Shown: positions 24,982 through 33,629, counted from the stretch's first letter. The stretch is DNA of 64,000 nt from Schlegelella_A sp036263655 (GCA_036263655.1 DATAGP010000019.1:91248-155247); one strand, 5' to 3'. Program-made: numbers and translations. Notes: generated from the sequence alone by a model not told the origin.

Positions 24982-26247
24982 ATGGACACGCGCACGACCG
25001 ACACCCTGTTCCCGACGACGCCGCGCTGGGAAAGCGAGGGCACGAGCCGGATCCCGTTCGCCGCCTACACCGACCCGAGCCTGCACAAGCGCGAGCTGGA
25101 GCGCTTCTTCTATCGCGGCCACTGGTGCTACGTCGGGCTCGAGGCGGAGATCCCGAACCCGGGCCACTTCAAGCGCAGCGCCGTGGGCGAGCGCTCGGTG
25201 ATCCTGGTCCGCGACGAGGACGGCGGCATCGGCGTGATCGAGAACGTCTGCGCCCACCGCGGCATGGCCTTCTGCCGCCGGCGCCACGGCACGGTCAAGG
25301 AGTTCGTCTGCCCGTATCACCAGTGGAACTACTCGCTGAAGGGCGACCTGCAGGGCGTGCCCTTCCGCCGCGGCGTGAAGCAGGACGGCAAGGTGCAGGG
25401 CGGCATGCCGGCCGACTTCCGCCCAGAGGAGAACGGCCTCAACAAGCTGAAGGTCGCGGTGCGCGGCGGCGTTGTCTTCGCCTCGTTCGACCATGAGGTC
25501 GAGCCGCTCGAGGACTTCCTCGGCCCGGCCATCGTGCCCTGGTTCGACCGGCTGTTCGACGGTCGCGCCCTGCGCATCCTCGGCTACAACCGGCAGCGCA
25601 TCCCCGGCAACTGGAAGCTGATGCAGGAGAACATCAAGGACCCGTACCACCCCGGTCTCCTGCACACCTGGTTCGTGACCTTCGGCCTCTGGCGCGCCGA
25701 CAACCGCTCGCAGCTGGTGATGGACGCCCGCCATCGCCACGCGGCCATGATCTCGACCCGAGGGCAGAGCGGCAAGTCGGCGCAGGTGACGCAGGTCTCG
25801 AGCTTCAAGGAGAACATGCAGCTCGAGGACCCGCGCTTCCTCGACATCGTCCCCGAGCCCTGGTGGAAGGGCCCGACCGCGGTGATGACGACGATCTTCC
25901 CGAGCGTGATCCTGCAGCAGCAGGTCAACAGCGTCTCGACCCGCCACATCCAGCCCGACGGGCACGGCGCCTTCGACTTCGTGTGGACCCATTTCGGCTT
26001 CGCCGACGACAGCGACGAGATGACTCAGCGGCGGCTCCGCCAGGCGAACCTGTTCGGCCCCGCCGGCTTCGTCTCGGCCGACGACGGCGAGGTGATCGAG
26101 CTGTCGCAGCAGGCCTTCGAGAGCCGGCCGTCGCATCGCACACTGGCCGAGCTCGGCGGCCGCGACGTCGCCGACACCGACCACATGGTCACCGAGACGC
26201 TGATCCGCGGCATGTACCGCTACTGGCGCGAGGTGATGGAGCGCTGA
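24982..26247 (+). CDS. Rieske ring-hydroxylating oxygenase, large subunit (NagG/AndAc-like)
   Basis: A 421-residue oxygenase alpha subunit. The Rieske [2Fe-2S] centre is CAHRGMAF...CPYHQWNY. The mononuclear iron site is in ENIKDPYHPGLLH, with a distal Asp further on. The sequence strongly resembles the large subunit of salicylate 5-hydroxylase (NagG: GLEAEIPNPG, KLMQENIKDPYHPGLLHTWF, QQQVNSVSTRHIQP) and the anthranilate dioxygenase AndAc group. A small subunit and a Rieske ferredoxin follow directly, but no flavin reductase is present locally. The aromatic substrate is not certain; gentisate or catechol pathway genes are absent from the window. Confidence 0.9.
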   Translation: MDTRTTDTLFPTTPRWESEGTSRIPFAAYTDPSLHKRELERFFYRGHWCYVGLEAEIPNPGHFKRSAVGERSVILVRDEDGGIGVIENVCAHRGMAFCRRRHGTVKEFVCPYHQWNYSLKGDLQGVPFRRGVKQDGKVQGGMPADFRPEENGLNKLKVAVRGGVVFASFDHEVEPLEDFLGPAIVPWFDRLFDGRALRILGYNRQRIPGNWKLMQENIKDPYHPGLLHTWFVTFGLWRADNRSQLVMDARHRHAAMISTRGQSGKSAQVTQVSSFKENMQLEDPRFLDIVPEPWWKGPTAVMTTIFPSVILQQQVNSVSTRHIQPDGHGAFDFVWTHFGFADDSDEMTQRRLRQANLFGPAGFVSADDGEVIELSQQAFESRPSHRTLAELGGRDVADTDHMVTETLIRGMYRYWREVMER

Positions 26248-26263
26248 GCGCCTCCGGCCAGCC

Positions 26264-26734
26264 ATGGACTTCGCCGAGTACCACGAGCTGGTCCAGCTCC
26301 ATGCCGACTACGCCAGCGCCGTCGACTCGGGCGACTGGGACCTCTGGCCGGAGTTCTTCGTCGACGCCTGCAGCTACCGCCTCGTGCCGCGCGAGAACCA
26401 CGAGCGCGGCTTTCCGCTGGCGACTTTGTCGTTCGAGAGCAAGGGCATGCTCAAGGACCGCGTCTACGGCATCCGCGAGACGCTGTTCCACGATCCCTAC
26501 TACCAGCGCCACGTCGTCGGCGCGCCGCTGGTGCGGGCGAGCGAGCCGGGACGGATCCGCAGCGAGGCCAACTACGCGGTGTTCCGCACCAAGCTCAACG
26601 AGCTGAGCACCGTCTTCAACGTCGGCCGCTACCTCGACGTCGTCGTGCGCACGCCGGCGGGGCTGAAGTTCGAGTCGCGCCTGGTCGTCTACGACAGCGA
26701 GATGATCCCGAACTCGATCATCTATCCCCTCTGA
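26264..26734 (+). CDS. Rieske oxygenase small subunit (NagH-like)
   Basis: A 156-residue beta subunit of the SnoaL/NTF2-like fold that completes the alpha-beta hexamer of ring-hydroxylating oxygenases. Signatures are PRENHERGFPLATLSFESKG, ETLFHDPYYQRHVVG and the C-terminal VYDSEMIPNSIIYPL, close to NagH of salicylate 5-hydroxylase. It starts 16 bases after the large subunit and is followed 20 bases later by the ferredoxin. Confidence 0.92.
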   Translation: MDFAEYHELVQLHADYASAVDSGDWDLWPEFFVDACSYRLVPRENHERGFPLATLSFESKGMLKDRVYGIRETLFHDPYYQRHVVGAPLVRASEPGRIRSEANYAVFRTKLNELSTVFNVGRYLDVVVRTPAGLKFESRLVVYDSEMIPNSIIYPL

Positions 26735-26754
26735 CCTCGAGGTCGCCCCGCCGC

Positions 26755-27072
26755 ATGAGCACCTGGCACGACGCCGCCACCCTCGACGACTTCGCCGCCA
26801 GCGACGCGATCGAGGTCGTGCTCGGCGGAAGGCAGATCGCGATCTACCTCGTCGACGGCGCCGTGTTCGCCACCGACAACGTCTGCACGCATGGCATGGC
26901 GCGGCTGTGCGACGGCTTCCTGGAAGGGCACGAGATCGAGTGCCCGCACCACCAGGGCCGCTTCGACATCCGCACCGGCGCGGCGACCTGCGCCCCGGCC
27001 AAGGTCGCGCTCGCCACCTACCCCGCGCGACTCGACGGCGATCGCGTCCAGCTGCAGGTCGACGCCGGCTGA
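26755..27072 (+). CDS. Rieske ferredoxin component of the oxygenase
   Basis: A 105-residue NagAb-type ferredoxin with the Rieske motif CTHGMARLC...CPHHQGRFD (Cys-X-His, Cys-X2-His). It would carry electrons from a reductase to the oxygenase terminal component encoded just upstream. Spacing in the three-gene operon is 16 and 20 bases. The expected fourth component, a ferredoxin reductase, must be encoded elsewhere or shared with another system. Confidence 0.93.
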   Translation: MSTWHDAATLDDFAASDAIEVVLGGRQIAIYLVDGAVFATDNVCTHGMARLCDGFLEGHEIECPHHQGRFDIRTGAATCAPAKVALATYPARLDGDRVQLQVDAG

Positions 27073-27108
27073 GACGCGTCCGGATTTCGCCGGCGCCGAC
27101 GTAATACG

Positions 27109-27128
27109 GGCATGCACTTCCGCATGCC
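27109..27128 (+). terminator. hairpin after the oxygenase operon
   Basis: GGCATGC and GCATGCC form a seven-base-pair stem with a six-base loop, 37 bases after the ferredoxin stop and 16 bases before the next ATG. It is followed only by TT, so it may be a weak terminator or a hairpin in the leader of the next gene. Confidence 0.4.
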
Positions 27129-27143
27129 TTCAGCGCCGCCGCC

Positions 27144-27605
27144 ATGAGCTTCCGCTGTACCCACGTCCTTGGACCTCTCCTCGTCGCCGCGTGTGCCGCG
27201 ATCCTCGGACTGAGCTCGATGCAGGGCGCGGCCGCGCCGCCCTCGGCAGGGTCCACCACGGCGGCGACCGGAGCGACGCGCCCACCGGCGCGGGTCGCTC
27301 CCGCGCCACCGCTCTCCGCCAGCTGGACGATGCCCCAGGCCGTGCCGGCTCCGACGTTCGCCGAGGCCGGCCGGCTCTTTCGCGCCGGTCGCCACGCCGC
27401 GGCCTACGGACGCTTCGTGACGCTGGCCAACGAAGGCGACATGCATGCGGCGCGGGTGGCGCTGCTGATGCATCGCTTCGGACCGTCCCTCTTCGGCAGC
27501 GACTGGGATGCGACGACCGAGGAGCTCGCCGAGTGGTCGCGCCTGGCGCGCCAGGCCGAGCAGATGGACATCGAGGCGCGGCTGCGCATCGGCCGGGCCA
27601 AGTAG
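27144..27605 (+). CDS. exported protein with possible Sel1-like segment
   Basis: A 153-residue predicted secreted protein. The signal peptide ends near MQGAAA (residues 1-31), followed by a Thr/Ala/Pro-rich linker to about residue 65. The C-terminal segment AGRLFRAGRHAAAYGRFVTLANEGDMHAARVALLMHR (given here only as its overall pattern, residues about 76-112) has the A-G-x8-Y-x2-F-x2-LA-x2-G-x3-A spacing of a single Sel1/TPR repeat. I do not recognise a named family. Good coding bias supports it as a real gene. Confidence 0.7.
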   Translation: MSFRCTHVLGPLLVAACAAILGLSSMQGAAAPPSAGSTTAATGATRPPARVAPAPPLSASWTMPQAVPAPTFAEAGRLFRAGRHAAAYGRFVTLANEGDMHAARVALLMHRFGPSLFGSDWDATTEELAEWSRLARQAEQMDIEARLRIGRAK

Positions 27606-27685
27606 ACGGCTGCGGGCGACGCGTCCGGCGCCGAGCGCCGGGCGAAGCGCCTTGCTATCGTCGGGCTGCGCTGCCGAAAGCCCGG

Positions 27686-28909
27686 ATGCAACCCGTCATC
27701 ACCAGCCTGCTCGACACCGATCTCTACAAGTTCACGATGTGGCAGGCGATGCTGCATCGCCACCCGGAGACCGAGGCCGAATACACCTTCCTCTGCCGAA
27801 ACGAGCCGGCCTATCCGCTGGCCGAGCTGGTGCCCGATCTCAACCGCGAGCTCGACGCGCTGTGCGCGCTGAGCTTCAAGCCGAGCGAGCTGGCCTACCT
27901 CGGGTCGCTTCGCTTCATCCGCTCGGACTTCGTCCACTTCCTGCGCATCTTCCACTTCCAGCGCGACTTCATCGTCGCGCGCCCGGCCGCCGACGGCCGC
28001 AGCCTGGAGATCGTCGCCAGCGGCCCGCAGGTGCACGTGATGGCGTTCGAGATCTTCGTCCTGGCAATCGTCAACGAGCTGTATTTCCGCCGCTTCGATG
28101 CCGATGCCGCCTGGAAGGAAGGGCGTCTGCGGCTCGCCGCGAAGATCGAGCGCCTGCGCGTGTTCGCCCGGGAGCCGAAGCGTGCCACCCCGTTCGAGTT
28201 CTTCGACTTCGGCGTGCGGCGGCGCTTCTCCGGGGCCTGGCATCGCGAGGTGCTGACGACGCTCAAGCGCGAGGTGCCGCAGTTCTTCAAGGGCGCCTCG
28301 GACGTGCTCTTCGCCCGCGACCTCGGCCTGGTCCCGATCGGGACGATGGCGCACGAGTACCTGCAGACCTTCCAGACCCTCGGCGTCCGCCTGCGCGACT
28401 TCCAGCGCTCCGCGCTCGAGGCCTGGGTCCAGGAGTACCGCGGCGACCTCGGCACGGCGCTCACCGACGTCGTCGGCATGGATGCCTTCCTCGCCGACTT
28501 CGACCTCTACTTCGCCAAGTTGTTCGACGGCCTGCGCCACGACTCCGGCGACCCCTTCGTGTGGGGCGAGAAGGCGCTCGCGCACTACGAGAAGCTGCGC
28601 GTCGACGCGCGCACCAAGCGGCTGGTGTTCTCGGACGGGCTCGACCTCGAGAAGTCCTTCGCCCTGTACCGCCATTTCGCCGACCGCGCGCCGTGCGGCT
28701 TCGGCATCGGCACCAACCTCACCAACGACATGGGCCTGAAGACGCTGCACATCGTCATGAAGCTGACGCGGGCCAACGGCCAGCCGGTGGCCAAGCTCTC
28801 GGACAGCCCCGGCAAGCTGCTCTGCGACGACGAGACCTTCCTCGCCTACCTCCGGCAGGTCTTCGACGTGCCCGCCCTGAGCGCACCGACCCCACGCACC
28901 ACGCCATGA
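27686..28909 (+). CDS. pncB: nicotinate phosphoribosyltransferase
   Basis: A 407-residue enzyme of NAD salvage that joins nicotinate to PRPP with ATP hydrolysis. The opening SLLDTDLYKFTMWQAML and the phosphorylated-histidine loop FDGLRHDSGDPFVWGEK are diagnostic, as are FEFFDFGVRRRFSGAWH and FGIGTNLTNDMG. Length matches PncB. The ATG at 27686 follows a purine-containing leader. Its stop overlaps the ATG of the histone H1-like gene, so the two are probably coupled. Confidence 0.96.
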   Translation: MQPVITSLLDTDLYKFTMWQAMLHRHPETEAEYTFLCRNEPAYPLAELVPDLNRELDALCALSFKPSELAYLGSLRFIRSDFVHFLRIFHFQRDFIVARPAADGRSLEIVASGPQVHVMAFEIFVLAIVNELYFRRFDADAAWKEGRLRLAAKIERLRVFAREPKRATPFEFFDFGVRRRFSGAWHREVLTTLKREVPQFFKGASDVLFARDLGLVPIGTMAHEYLQTFQTLGVRLRDFQRSALEAWVQEYRGDLGTALTDVVGMDAFLADFDLYFAKLFDGLRHDSGDPFVWGEKALAHYEKLRVDARTKRLVFSDGLDLEKSFALYRHFADRAPCGFGIGTNLTNDMGLKTLHIVMKLTRANGQPVAKLSDSPGKLLCDDETFLAYLRQVFDVPALSAPTPRTTP

Positions 28910-29190
28910 CATCGACCCGACAGCCGGCCAAGAAGGCGGCGAAGAAGACCGCCACGAAGCCCGGCCTCTACGCCAACATCCATGCCAAGCAGGAGCGGAT
29001 CGCGCACGGCAGCGGCGAGACGATGCGCGAGCCCGGCAGCCCCGGCGCGCCCAGCGACGAGGCGTTCGCGAAGGCGGAGCAGGGCCAACCCGCGAAGAAG
29101 ACCGCGGCGCGCAAGCCCGCGAAGAAGCCGGCGGCAGGCAAGGCGGCGAAGAAGCCGGCCGCCCGCAAGCGCAGCACGGCGAAGAAGTGA
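28906..29190 (+). CDS. histone H1-like Lys/Ala-rich protein
   Basis: A 94-residue basic protein. Both ends consist of PAKKAAKK / KPAKKPAAGKAAKK-type repeats like eukaryotic histone H1 tails and bacterial AlgP/BpH proteins. The centre (LYANIHAKQERIAHGSGETM) is a conserved non-repetitive core found in a family of small bacterial DNA-associated proteins. It probably binds nucleic acid non-specifically. It overlaps pncB upstream by four bases and the methyltransferase gene downstream by four bases (GTGA). Confidence 0.8.
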   Translation: MTSTRQPAKKAAKKTATKPGLYANIHAKQERIAHGSGETMREPGSPGAPSDEAFAKAEQGQPAKKTAARKPAKKPAAGKAAKKPAARKRSTAKK

Positions 29191-29905
29191 CTTCGATCCG
29201 GCGGCGCCTGCTGCTGCTGCACGGCGCCGCCGCCTGGCTGGCCCTCCCGCTCGCCGCGCGCGAAGCGCCGCGCTACGAACGCGGCCCGGCTTCCGCCGAC
29301 GGCATCGGCAAGCGCCACATGGGCCGCGAGATCGCGCAGGTGATGGGCTGGCAGGGTGCGGCCTGGCTGGAGCGCGGCGAGCGCGAGAGGGAGGAGCGCG
29401 TCGACCTGCTCCTCGCCGAGCTGCGCCTGCGCCCGGGCATGACGGTGGCGGACGTCGGCGCCGGCACGGGCTACGTCGCCCGGCGCATGGCGCGCGCCGT
29501 CGGGCCGACCGGAAGGATCCTGGCGGTCGACGTGCAGCCGGAGATGCTGCGCCTGCTCGCGGAGTCGGCGCGCAGCGAAGGCCTGCCGCAGATCGTGCCG
29601 GTGCTCGGCGCGACCGACGACGCGAAGCTGCCGGCCGCCGGCGTCGACCTCGCCGTGATGGTCGACGTCTATCACGAGCTCGAGCATCCTTTCGAGGTCG
29701 TCGCGAGCATCGTGCGGGCGCTGAAGCCGGGCGGCCGGCTCGTCTCGTCGAGTACCGCGCCGAGGATCACGCGGTGCCGATCAAGGCCCTGCACAAGATG
29801 AGCGTCGCGCAGATCCGGCGCGAGGCGGCCGCGCATCCGCTCGATTTCGAACGCCTCGGCTCGAGCCTGCCGTGGCAGCACGTCGTCGTCTTTGTCCGGC
29901 GCTGA
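29187..29905 (+). pseudogene. exported SAM methyltransferase, disrupted by a one-base frameshift
   Basis: Reading from GTG 29187, the frame encodes a signal-peptide-like start and a class I methyltransferase core: VADVGAGTGYVARRMA (motif I), ILAVDVQPEM (motif II), LAVMVDVYHELEHP and ALKPGGRL. It then runs into a 17-residue unrelated tail, stopping at 29801. The natural continuation, VEYRAEDHAVPIKALHKMSV to VVVFVRR, is in another frame and stops at 29905. The junction lies in CTCGTCTCGTC around 29741-29750, where one missing C (CTCGTCCTCGTC) would restore one 239-residue protein. It could be a true mutation or a sequencing error. It overlaps the H1-like gene by four bases. Confidence 0.8.
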
Positions 29906-29981
29906 CGACGTTCGGCGGCCTCCGGCACGGGCGCACGGCTTGCCACGGAAATAGCACTCGTCAGCCAACGGAGACACCGCC

Positions 29982-30311
29982 ATGAGCGAGGAAAGCAAGG
30001 CAGCGAAACAGGATCCCACCGGCCACTACGGCCCCGGCTACGGCGACCCGGTCAAGCACCTCGGCGAGAAGCCGCCCGTCGCGACCTCCGCCGAGACGTC
30101 GGGCGAGACGTCGGGCGAGCCGGGCGTGCCGCTCACCCCGGGCCCGACGCTGCCGCCGCAAGGCGTGCCTGGGGGCCCTGGGGTAGACGCCGATGCTGCC
30201 GGCGAGCAGCCGCCTCTGCGCAGCGAGGACGTCTCGGTGCCGCCGCCGGACCATGTCGGCGAGGACGCGCCGGCGAGCGAGAACGCCGGACTGATCTTCG
30301 AGCGCTCGTAA
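29982..30311 (+). CDS. small hydrophilic disordered protein, function unknown
   Basis: A 109-residue acidic protein rich in Pro, Gly, Glu and Ser with no hydrophobic segment, predicted to be largely disordered. It starts MSEESKAAKQDPTGHYGPGYGDP and contains a short TSGETSGE repeat. Codon bias is coding-like and a GGAG ribosome-binding site lies upstream of the ATG. I do not recognise the family. Confidence 0.65.
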   Translation: MSEESKAAKQDPTGHYGPGYGDPVKHLGEKPPVATSAETSGETSGEPGVPLTPGPTLPPQGVPGGPGVDADAAGEQPPLRSEDVSVPPPDHVGEDAPASENAGLIFERS

Positions 30312-30347
30312 TCCACCCGGTCGTCGCGAGAGGGGGCATCGGGCTCG

Positions 30348-30363
30348 CTGTATATTCGTACAG
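30348..30363. promoter_or_regulatory. LexA (SOS) box
   Basis: CTGTATATTCGTACAG fits the CTG-N10-CAG LexA consensus with CTGT/ACAG ends and a TATAT-rich core close to the E. coli form. It ends 27 bases before the ATG of the radical SAM DNA-repair gene, where it would cover a TATATT -10 element. The downstream genes fit an SOS function. Confidence 0.8.
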
Positions 30364-30390
30364 CTTGGCGGCGACGCCCGAGCCCTCCCC

Positions 30391-31701
30391 ATGGAACTGA
30401 CCCGCAAGCTCGCGCTTCTCGCCGACGCCGCCAAGTACGACGCCTCGTGCGCCTCCAGCGGCACCAGCCGGCGCGATTCGCTGAGCGGGCGCGGCATCGG
30501 CTCGACCGAGGGCTCGGGCATCTGCCACAGCTACGCGCCCGACGGCCGCTGCATCTCTCTGCTGAAGATCCTCCTCACCAACTTCTGCCTCTACGACTGT
30601 CTCTACTGCATCAACCGATCCTCGAGCAACGTGCCGCGGGCACGCTTCACCGTCGACGAGGTGGTGCAGCTGACGCTCGACTTCTACCGTCGCAACTGCA
30701 TCGAGGGCCTGTTCCTCAGCTCGGGAATCATCCGCAACCCCGACTACACGATGGAGCAGGTGGTCGAGGTCGCGCGGGTGCTGCGCGAGGAGCACGATTT
30801 CCGCGGCTACATCCACCTGAAGACGATCCCCGACGCGAGCGCCGACCTGCTCGCGCGGGCCGGCCGCTACGCCGATCGCCTGAGCATCAACATCGAGCTG
30901 CCGACGGTGCAGTCGCTCGCCGCCCTGGCGCCGGAAAAGGACGGCGCGGCGATCCGGCGCTCGATGGCGCGCCTGCGCGTGCACATCGACGACGCCAAGG
31001 ACGCGTCGAAGCCGGCGCCAGCCACGTCGATCGTGGCGATGCCGGCGAAGCGGGCGCAGGCGCCGCGCTTCGCGCCCGCCGGCCAGAGCACGCAGATGAT
31101 CGTCGGCGCGGACGCCGCGTCGGACAGCACCATCCTGCAGACCAGCGCCAGCCTCTACGGCTCGTACCGCCTGCGCCGCGTCTACTACTCGGCCTTCAGC
31201 CCGATCCCGGACGCGGCGAGGGCCCTGCCGCTCAAGGCGCCGCCGCTCGTCCGCGAGCACCGTCTCTACCAGGCCGACTGGCTGATGCGCTTCTACGGCT
31301 TCGAGCACGAGGAGATCGTGTCCGGCGCCGACGGCATGCTGTCGCTCGAGGTCGATCCGAAGCTCGCCTGGGCGCTCGCCCACCGCGAGCGCTTCCCCGT
31401 CGACTGCAACCGTGCACCCAAGGAGATGCTGCTGCGCGTGCCGGGCCTCGGCGTGAAGGCGGTCGGGCGGATGCTGCTGGCGCGCCGCGGGCGGCGCCTG
31501 CGCACCGCCGACCTCGAGCGCCTGCGCGTGCCTCTCCGCAAGGTCCTGCCGTTCGTCGAGCTGGCCGACCACCGTCCCGGACGCAGCCTCGAGGCGGCCG
31601 ACCTGCGCCGGCGCCTGCTCGTGCAGCACGCCGCGGCGCCGCTCGCGCAGGCGTCGCTGTTCGAGGCCGAGCCGGGCGGCTCGGAGCTGGCCGCCGCCTG
31701 A
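30391..31701 (+). CDS. radical SAM protein linked to UdgX (putative DNA modification/repair)
   Basis: A 436-residue radical SAM protein. The [4Fe-4S]-SAM motif is CLYDCLYC (Cys66, Cys70, Cys73; CX3CX2C). An N-terminal segment with YDASCASSG and an extra Cys cluster (SGICHSYAPDGRC) is typical of the family annotated as radical SAM linked to a uracil-DNA glycosylase. A helix-hairpin-helix region near the C-terminus (LLRVPGLGVKAVGRMLLARR) suggests DNA binding. Its reaction is unknown. A LexA box lies just upstream. The UdgX-type gene starts 11 bases after its stop, so the two form an operon. Confidence 0.92.
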   Translation: MELTRKLALLADAAKYDASCASSGTSRRDSLSGRGIGSTEGSGICHSYAPDGRCISLLKILLTNFCLYDCLYCINRSSSNVPRARFTVDEVVQLTLDFYRRNCIEGLFLSSGIIRNPDYTMEQVVEVARVLREEHDFRGYIHLKTIPDASADLLARAGRYADRLSINIELPTVQSLAALAPEKDGAAIRRSMARLRVHIDDAKDASKPAPATSIVAMPAKRAQAPRFAPAGQSTQMIVGADAASDSTILQTSASLYGSYRLRRVYYSAFSPIPDAARALPLKAPPLVREHRLYQADWLMRFYGFEHEEIVSGADGMLSLEVDPKLAWALAHRERFPVDCNRAPKEMLLRVPGLGVKAVGRMLLARRGRRLRTADLERLRVPLRKVLPFVELADHRPGRSLEAADLRRRLLVQHAAAPLAQASLFEAEPGGSELAAA

Positions 31702-31712
31702 CCGGCCGCCGG

Positions 31713-33227
31713 ATGACCGCCGCCGGGCCCCGAACCGAGCCGCGCTCCGTCACCCTGGCGAGCGCCGTCGATTTCGAGGGCTTCCGGCGTGCCTGCCGGC
31801 AGCTGTGGGCGGCGCAGGTGCCGCCGGACTCGGTCAGCTGGCACACGGCCGACGACGCCGAGTCCGACCTGTTCGAGCGCGACGGCGATGACGGCTCCGG
31901 CAGGGTCCCGGGCGAGGACGGCGCGAGCGCTCCCATCCAGGCGCCGGCGTCCTTCGTGCCGCTCAGCCAGAGCGTCGTCCTGCACAGCGACCCGGCGCGC
32001 TTCGGCCTGCTCTACCGGCTGCTCTGGCGGCTGCAGCTCGAGCCCGGCCTGCGCGGCGACCCGGTCGACGCCGACTGGGTCCTGGCCGAGGAGATGGCGC
32101 AGGCGGTGCGCCGCGACATGCACAAGATGAAGGCCTTCGTGCGCTTCCGGACACTCCAGGAGGGCACCGGCGGCGCGCCGCTGCATGTCGCCTGGTTCGA
32201 GCCGGAGCATCACATCGTCGAGGCCACCGCACCGTTCTTCGCGCGGCGCTTCACGGCCATGCGCTGGGCCATCCTGACCCCCGAGCGCAGCGTCCGCTGG
32301 GATGGCGAGGCGCTGGCCTTCGGCCCCGGCGGCCGCCGCGACAAGGCACCCCCGGCCGACGCCGGCGAGCGGCTCTGGCTCACCTACTACGAGAGCATCT
32401 TCAACCCGGCACGCCTGAAGCTGAAGATGATGCAAAAGGAAATGCCGAAGCGCTACTGGCCGAACCTGCCCGAAGCGCAGCTCATCCAACCGCTCACGGC
32501 CCATGCGGCGGAACGGAGCCTGGCCATGATCCAACGAGCCCCCGGCGACCCGCCGCGCAAGCGCCGCCCGACCGAGCCGCAGCCCGCGCCCGGTCATCCC
32601 GAAACGCCCGGCGGCGATGCACCGCCAAGCCTGCCGACGCTGCGCGAGGCGCTCGACCGCTGCCGCGAGTGCCCGATCGGCGAGCACGCGACGCAGGCGG
32701 TGCCAGGCGAGGGGCCGACGCAGGCGCCGCTGATGTTTGTCGGCGAGCAGCCGGGCGATCAGGAAGACCTGCAGGGGCGGCCCTTCGTCGGCCCCGCGGG
32801 CCAGCTCCTGGCTCGAGCGCTCGACGAGCTCGGCATCTCGCGCGACAAGGTCTACGTCACCAACGCGGTCAAGCACTTCAAGTTCGAGCTGCGCGGCAAG
32901 CGGCGCATCCACAAGACGCCGGCGCAGCAGGAGGTGGCGGCCTGCCTGCACTGGCTCGAGAGCGAGATCGAACTGGTCGAGCCGCAGGCCCTCGTGGCGC
33001 TCGGCGCAACCGCGGCTCGCCAGCTGCTGGGCGCGCCCGTGGCGGTCACCAAGGTGCGCGGCCAATGGCTGACCCGCAGCGACGGCAGGCGGGTGCTGAT
33101 CACGCTGCACCCGTCGGCGCTGCTGCGGATGGAACCGGCCGACAAGGCGGCGGCCTATGCCGCGTGGCTCGACGACCTGCGCCACGCTGTGGCGCCGGCG
33201 CAACCGGCGAGCAGCCCCCGCCCGTGA
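31713..33227 (+). CDS. DUF4130 - UdgX fusion uracil-DNA glycosylase
   Basis: A 504-residue two-part protein. Residues 1-255 are a DUF4130 domain (ending LTYYESIFNPARLKLKMMQKEMPKRYWPNLPE region). Residues 310-490 are a family-4-like uracil-DNA glycosylase with an Fe-S cluster (Cys317, Cys320 and later cysteines), motif A GEQPGDQ (344-350) and HPSALLR. The loop KRRIH (396-400) is the UdgX signature; its histidine (His400) traps uracil covalently in characterised UdgX. The ATG at 31713 follows the radical SAM stop by 11 bases. Likely SOS-controlled with its partner. Confidence 0.93.
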   Translation: MTAAGPRTEPRSVTLASAVDFEGFRRACRQLWAAQVPPDSVSWHTADDAESDLFERDGDDGSGRVPGEDGASAPIQAPASFVPLSQSVVLHSDPARFGLLYRLLWRLQLEPGLRGDPVDADWVLAEEMAQAVRRDMHKMKAFVRFRTLQEGTGGAPLHVAWFEPEHHIVEATAPFFARRFTAMRWAILTPERSVRWDGEALAFGPGGRRDKAPPADAGERLWLTYYESIFNPARLKLKMMQKEMPKRYWPNLPEAQLIQPLTAHAAERSLAMIQRAPGDPPRKRRPTEPQPAPGHPETPGGDAPPSLPTLREALDRCRECPIGEHATQAVPGEGPTQAPLMFVGEQPGDQEDLQGRPFVGPAGQLLARALDELGISRDKVYVTNAVKHFKFELRGKRRIHKTPAQQEVAACLHWLESEIELVEPQALVALGATAARQLLGAPVAVTKVRGQWLTRSDGRRVLITLHPSALLRMEPADKAAAYAAWLDDLRHAVAPAQPASSPRP

Positions 33228-33359
33228 GGAGAGGGTCGCCTGCCGGCGGGCGGCCGTAGACTCGCCTCGCCCGCGGCCCGCGGCTGTAAGGATCGGCGGC
33301 CCGGGCGCGACTGGCTCACGTTCCCGCCGCTCCCGGCTTCCATCCCAAGGAGACATTCC

Positions 33360-33629
33360 ATGACGAAGCTCGCCACGACCGTGTTCTGCACCCTGTCACT
33401 CGCCGCGGGCGTCGCCATGGCGGCGTCGCACAGCGAGATGAAGAAGCCCGATGCCGCGATGGCCAAGGACACCATGACCATGCAGCAATGCAAGGATCAC
33501 ATGGGCATGGCGAAGAAGGACGGCATGAAGAAGGACGACGCGATGATGAAGAAGGACGCCACCTGCGCCGACATGATGAAGAAGGACGCCGCGATGAAGA
33601 AAGACGCGCCCGCGCCGGCGAAGAAGTAA
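33360..33629 (+). CDS. pentapeptide MXKDX repeat protein
   Basis: An 89-residue secreted protein with a signal peptide (residues 1-22, cleavage AMA/ASH) and a mature part made of MAKDT, MKKDD, MMKKDA-type units. Only two cysteines occur in the mature part (QQCKDH, ATCADMM). The Met/Lys/Asp-rich repeat is known from Burkholderiales and is of unknown function; the methionines and cysteines could bind metal. An AAGGAG ribosome-binding site lies seven bases upstream of the ATG. A terminator follows. Confidence 0.85.
   Translation: MTKLATTVFCTLSLAAGVAMAASHSEMKKPDAAMAKDTMTMQQCKDHMGMAKKDGMKKDDAMMKKDATCADMMKKDAAMKKDAPAPAKK

Noticed and set aside
24982..26247. Naming the oxygenase nagG outright
   Set aside because: The match to salicylate 5-hydroxylase is strong, but AndAc-type enzymes are close relatives and the local pathway context does not support gentisate.
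29741..29801. Programmed -1 frameshifting in the methyltransferase gene
   Set aside because: The required shift is -1, but the junction has no X-XXY-YYZ slippery sequence and no clear downstream structure. A single-base loss is simpler.
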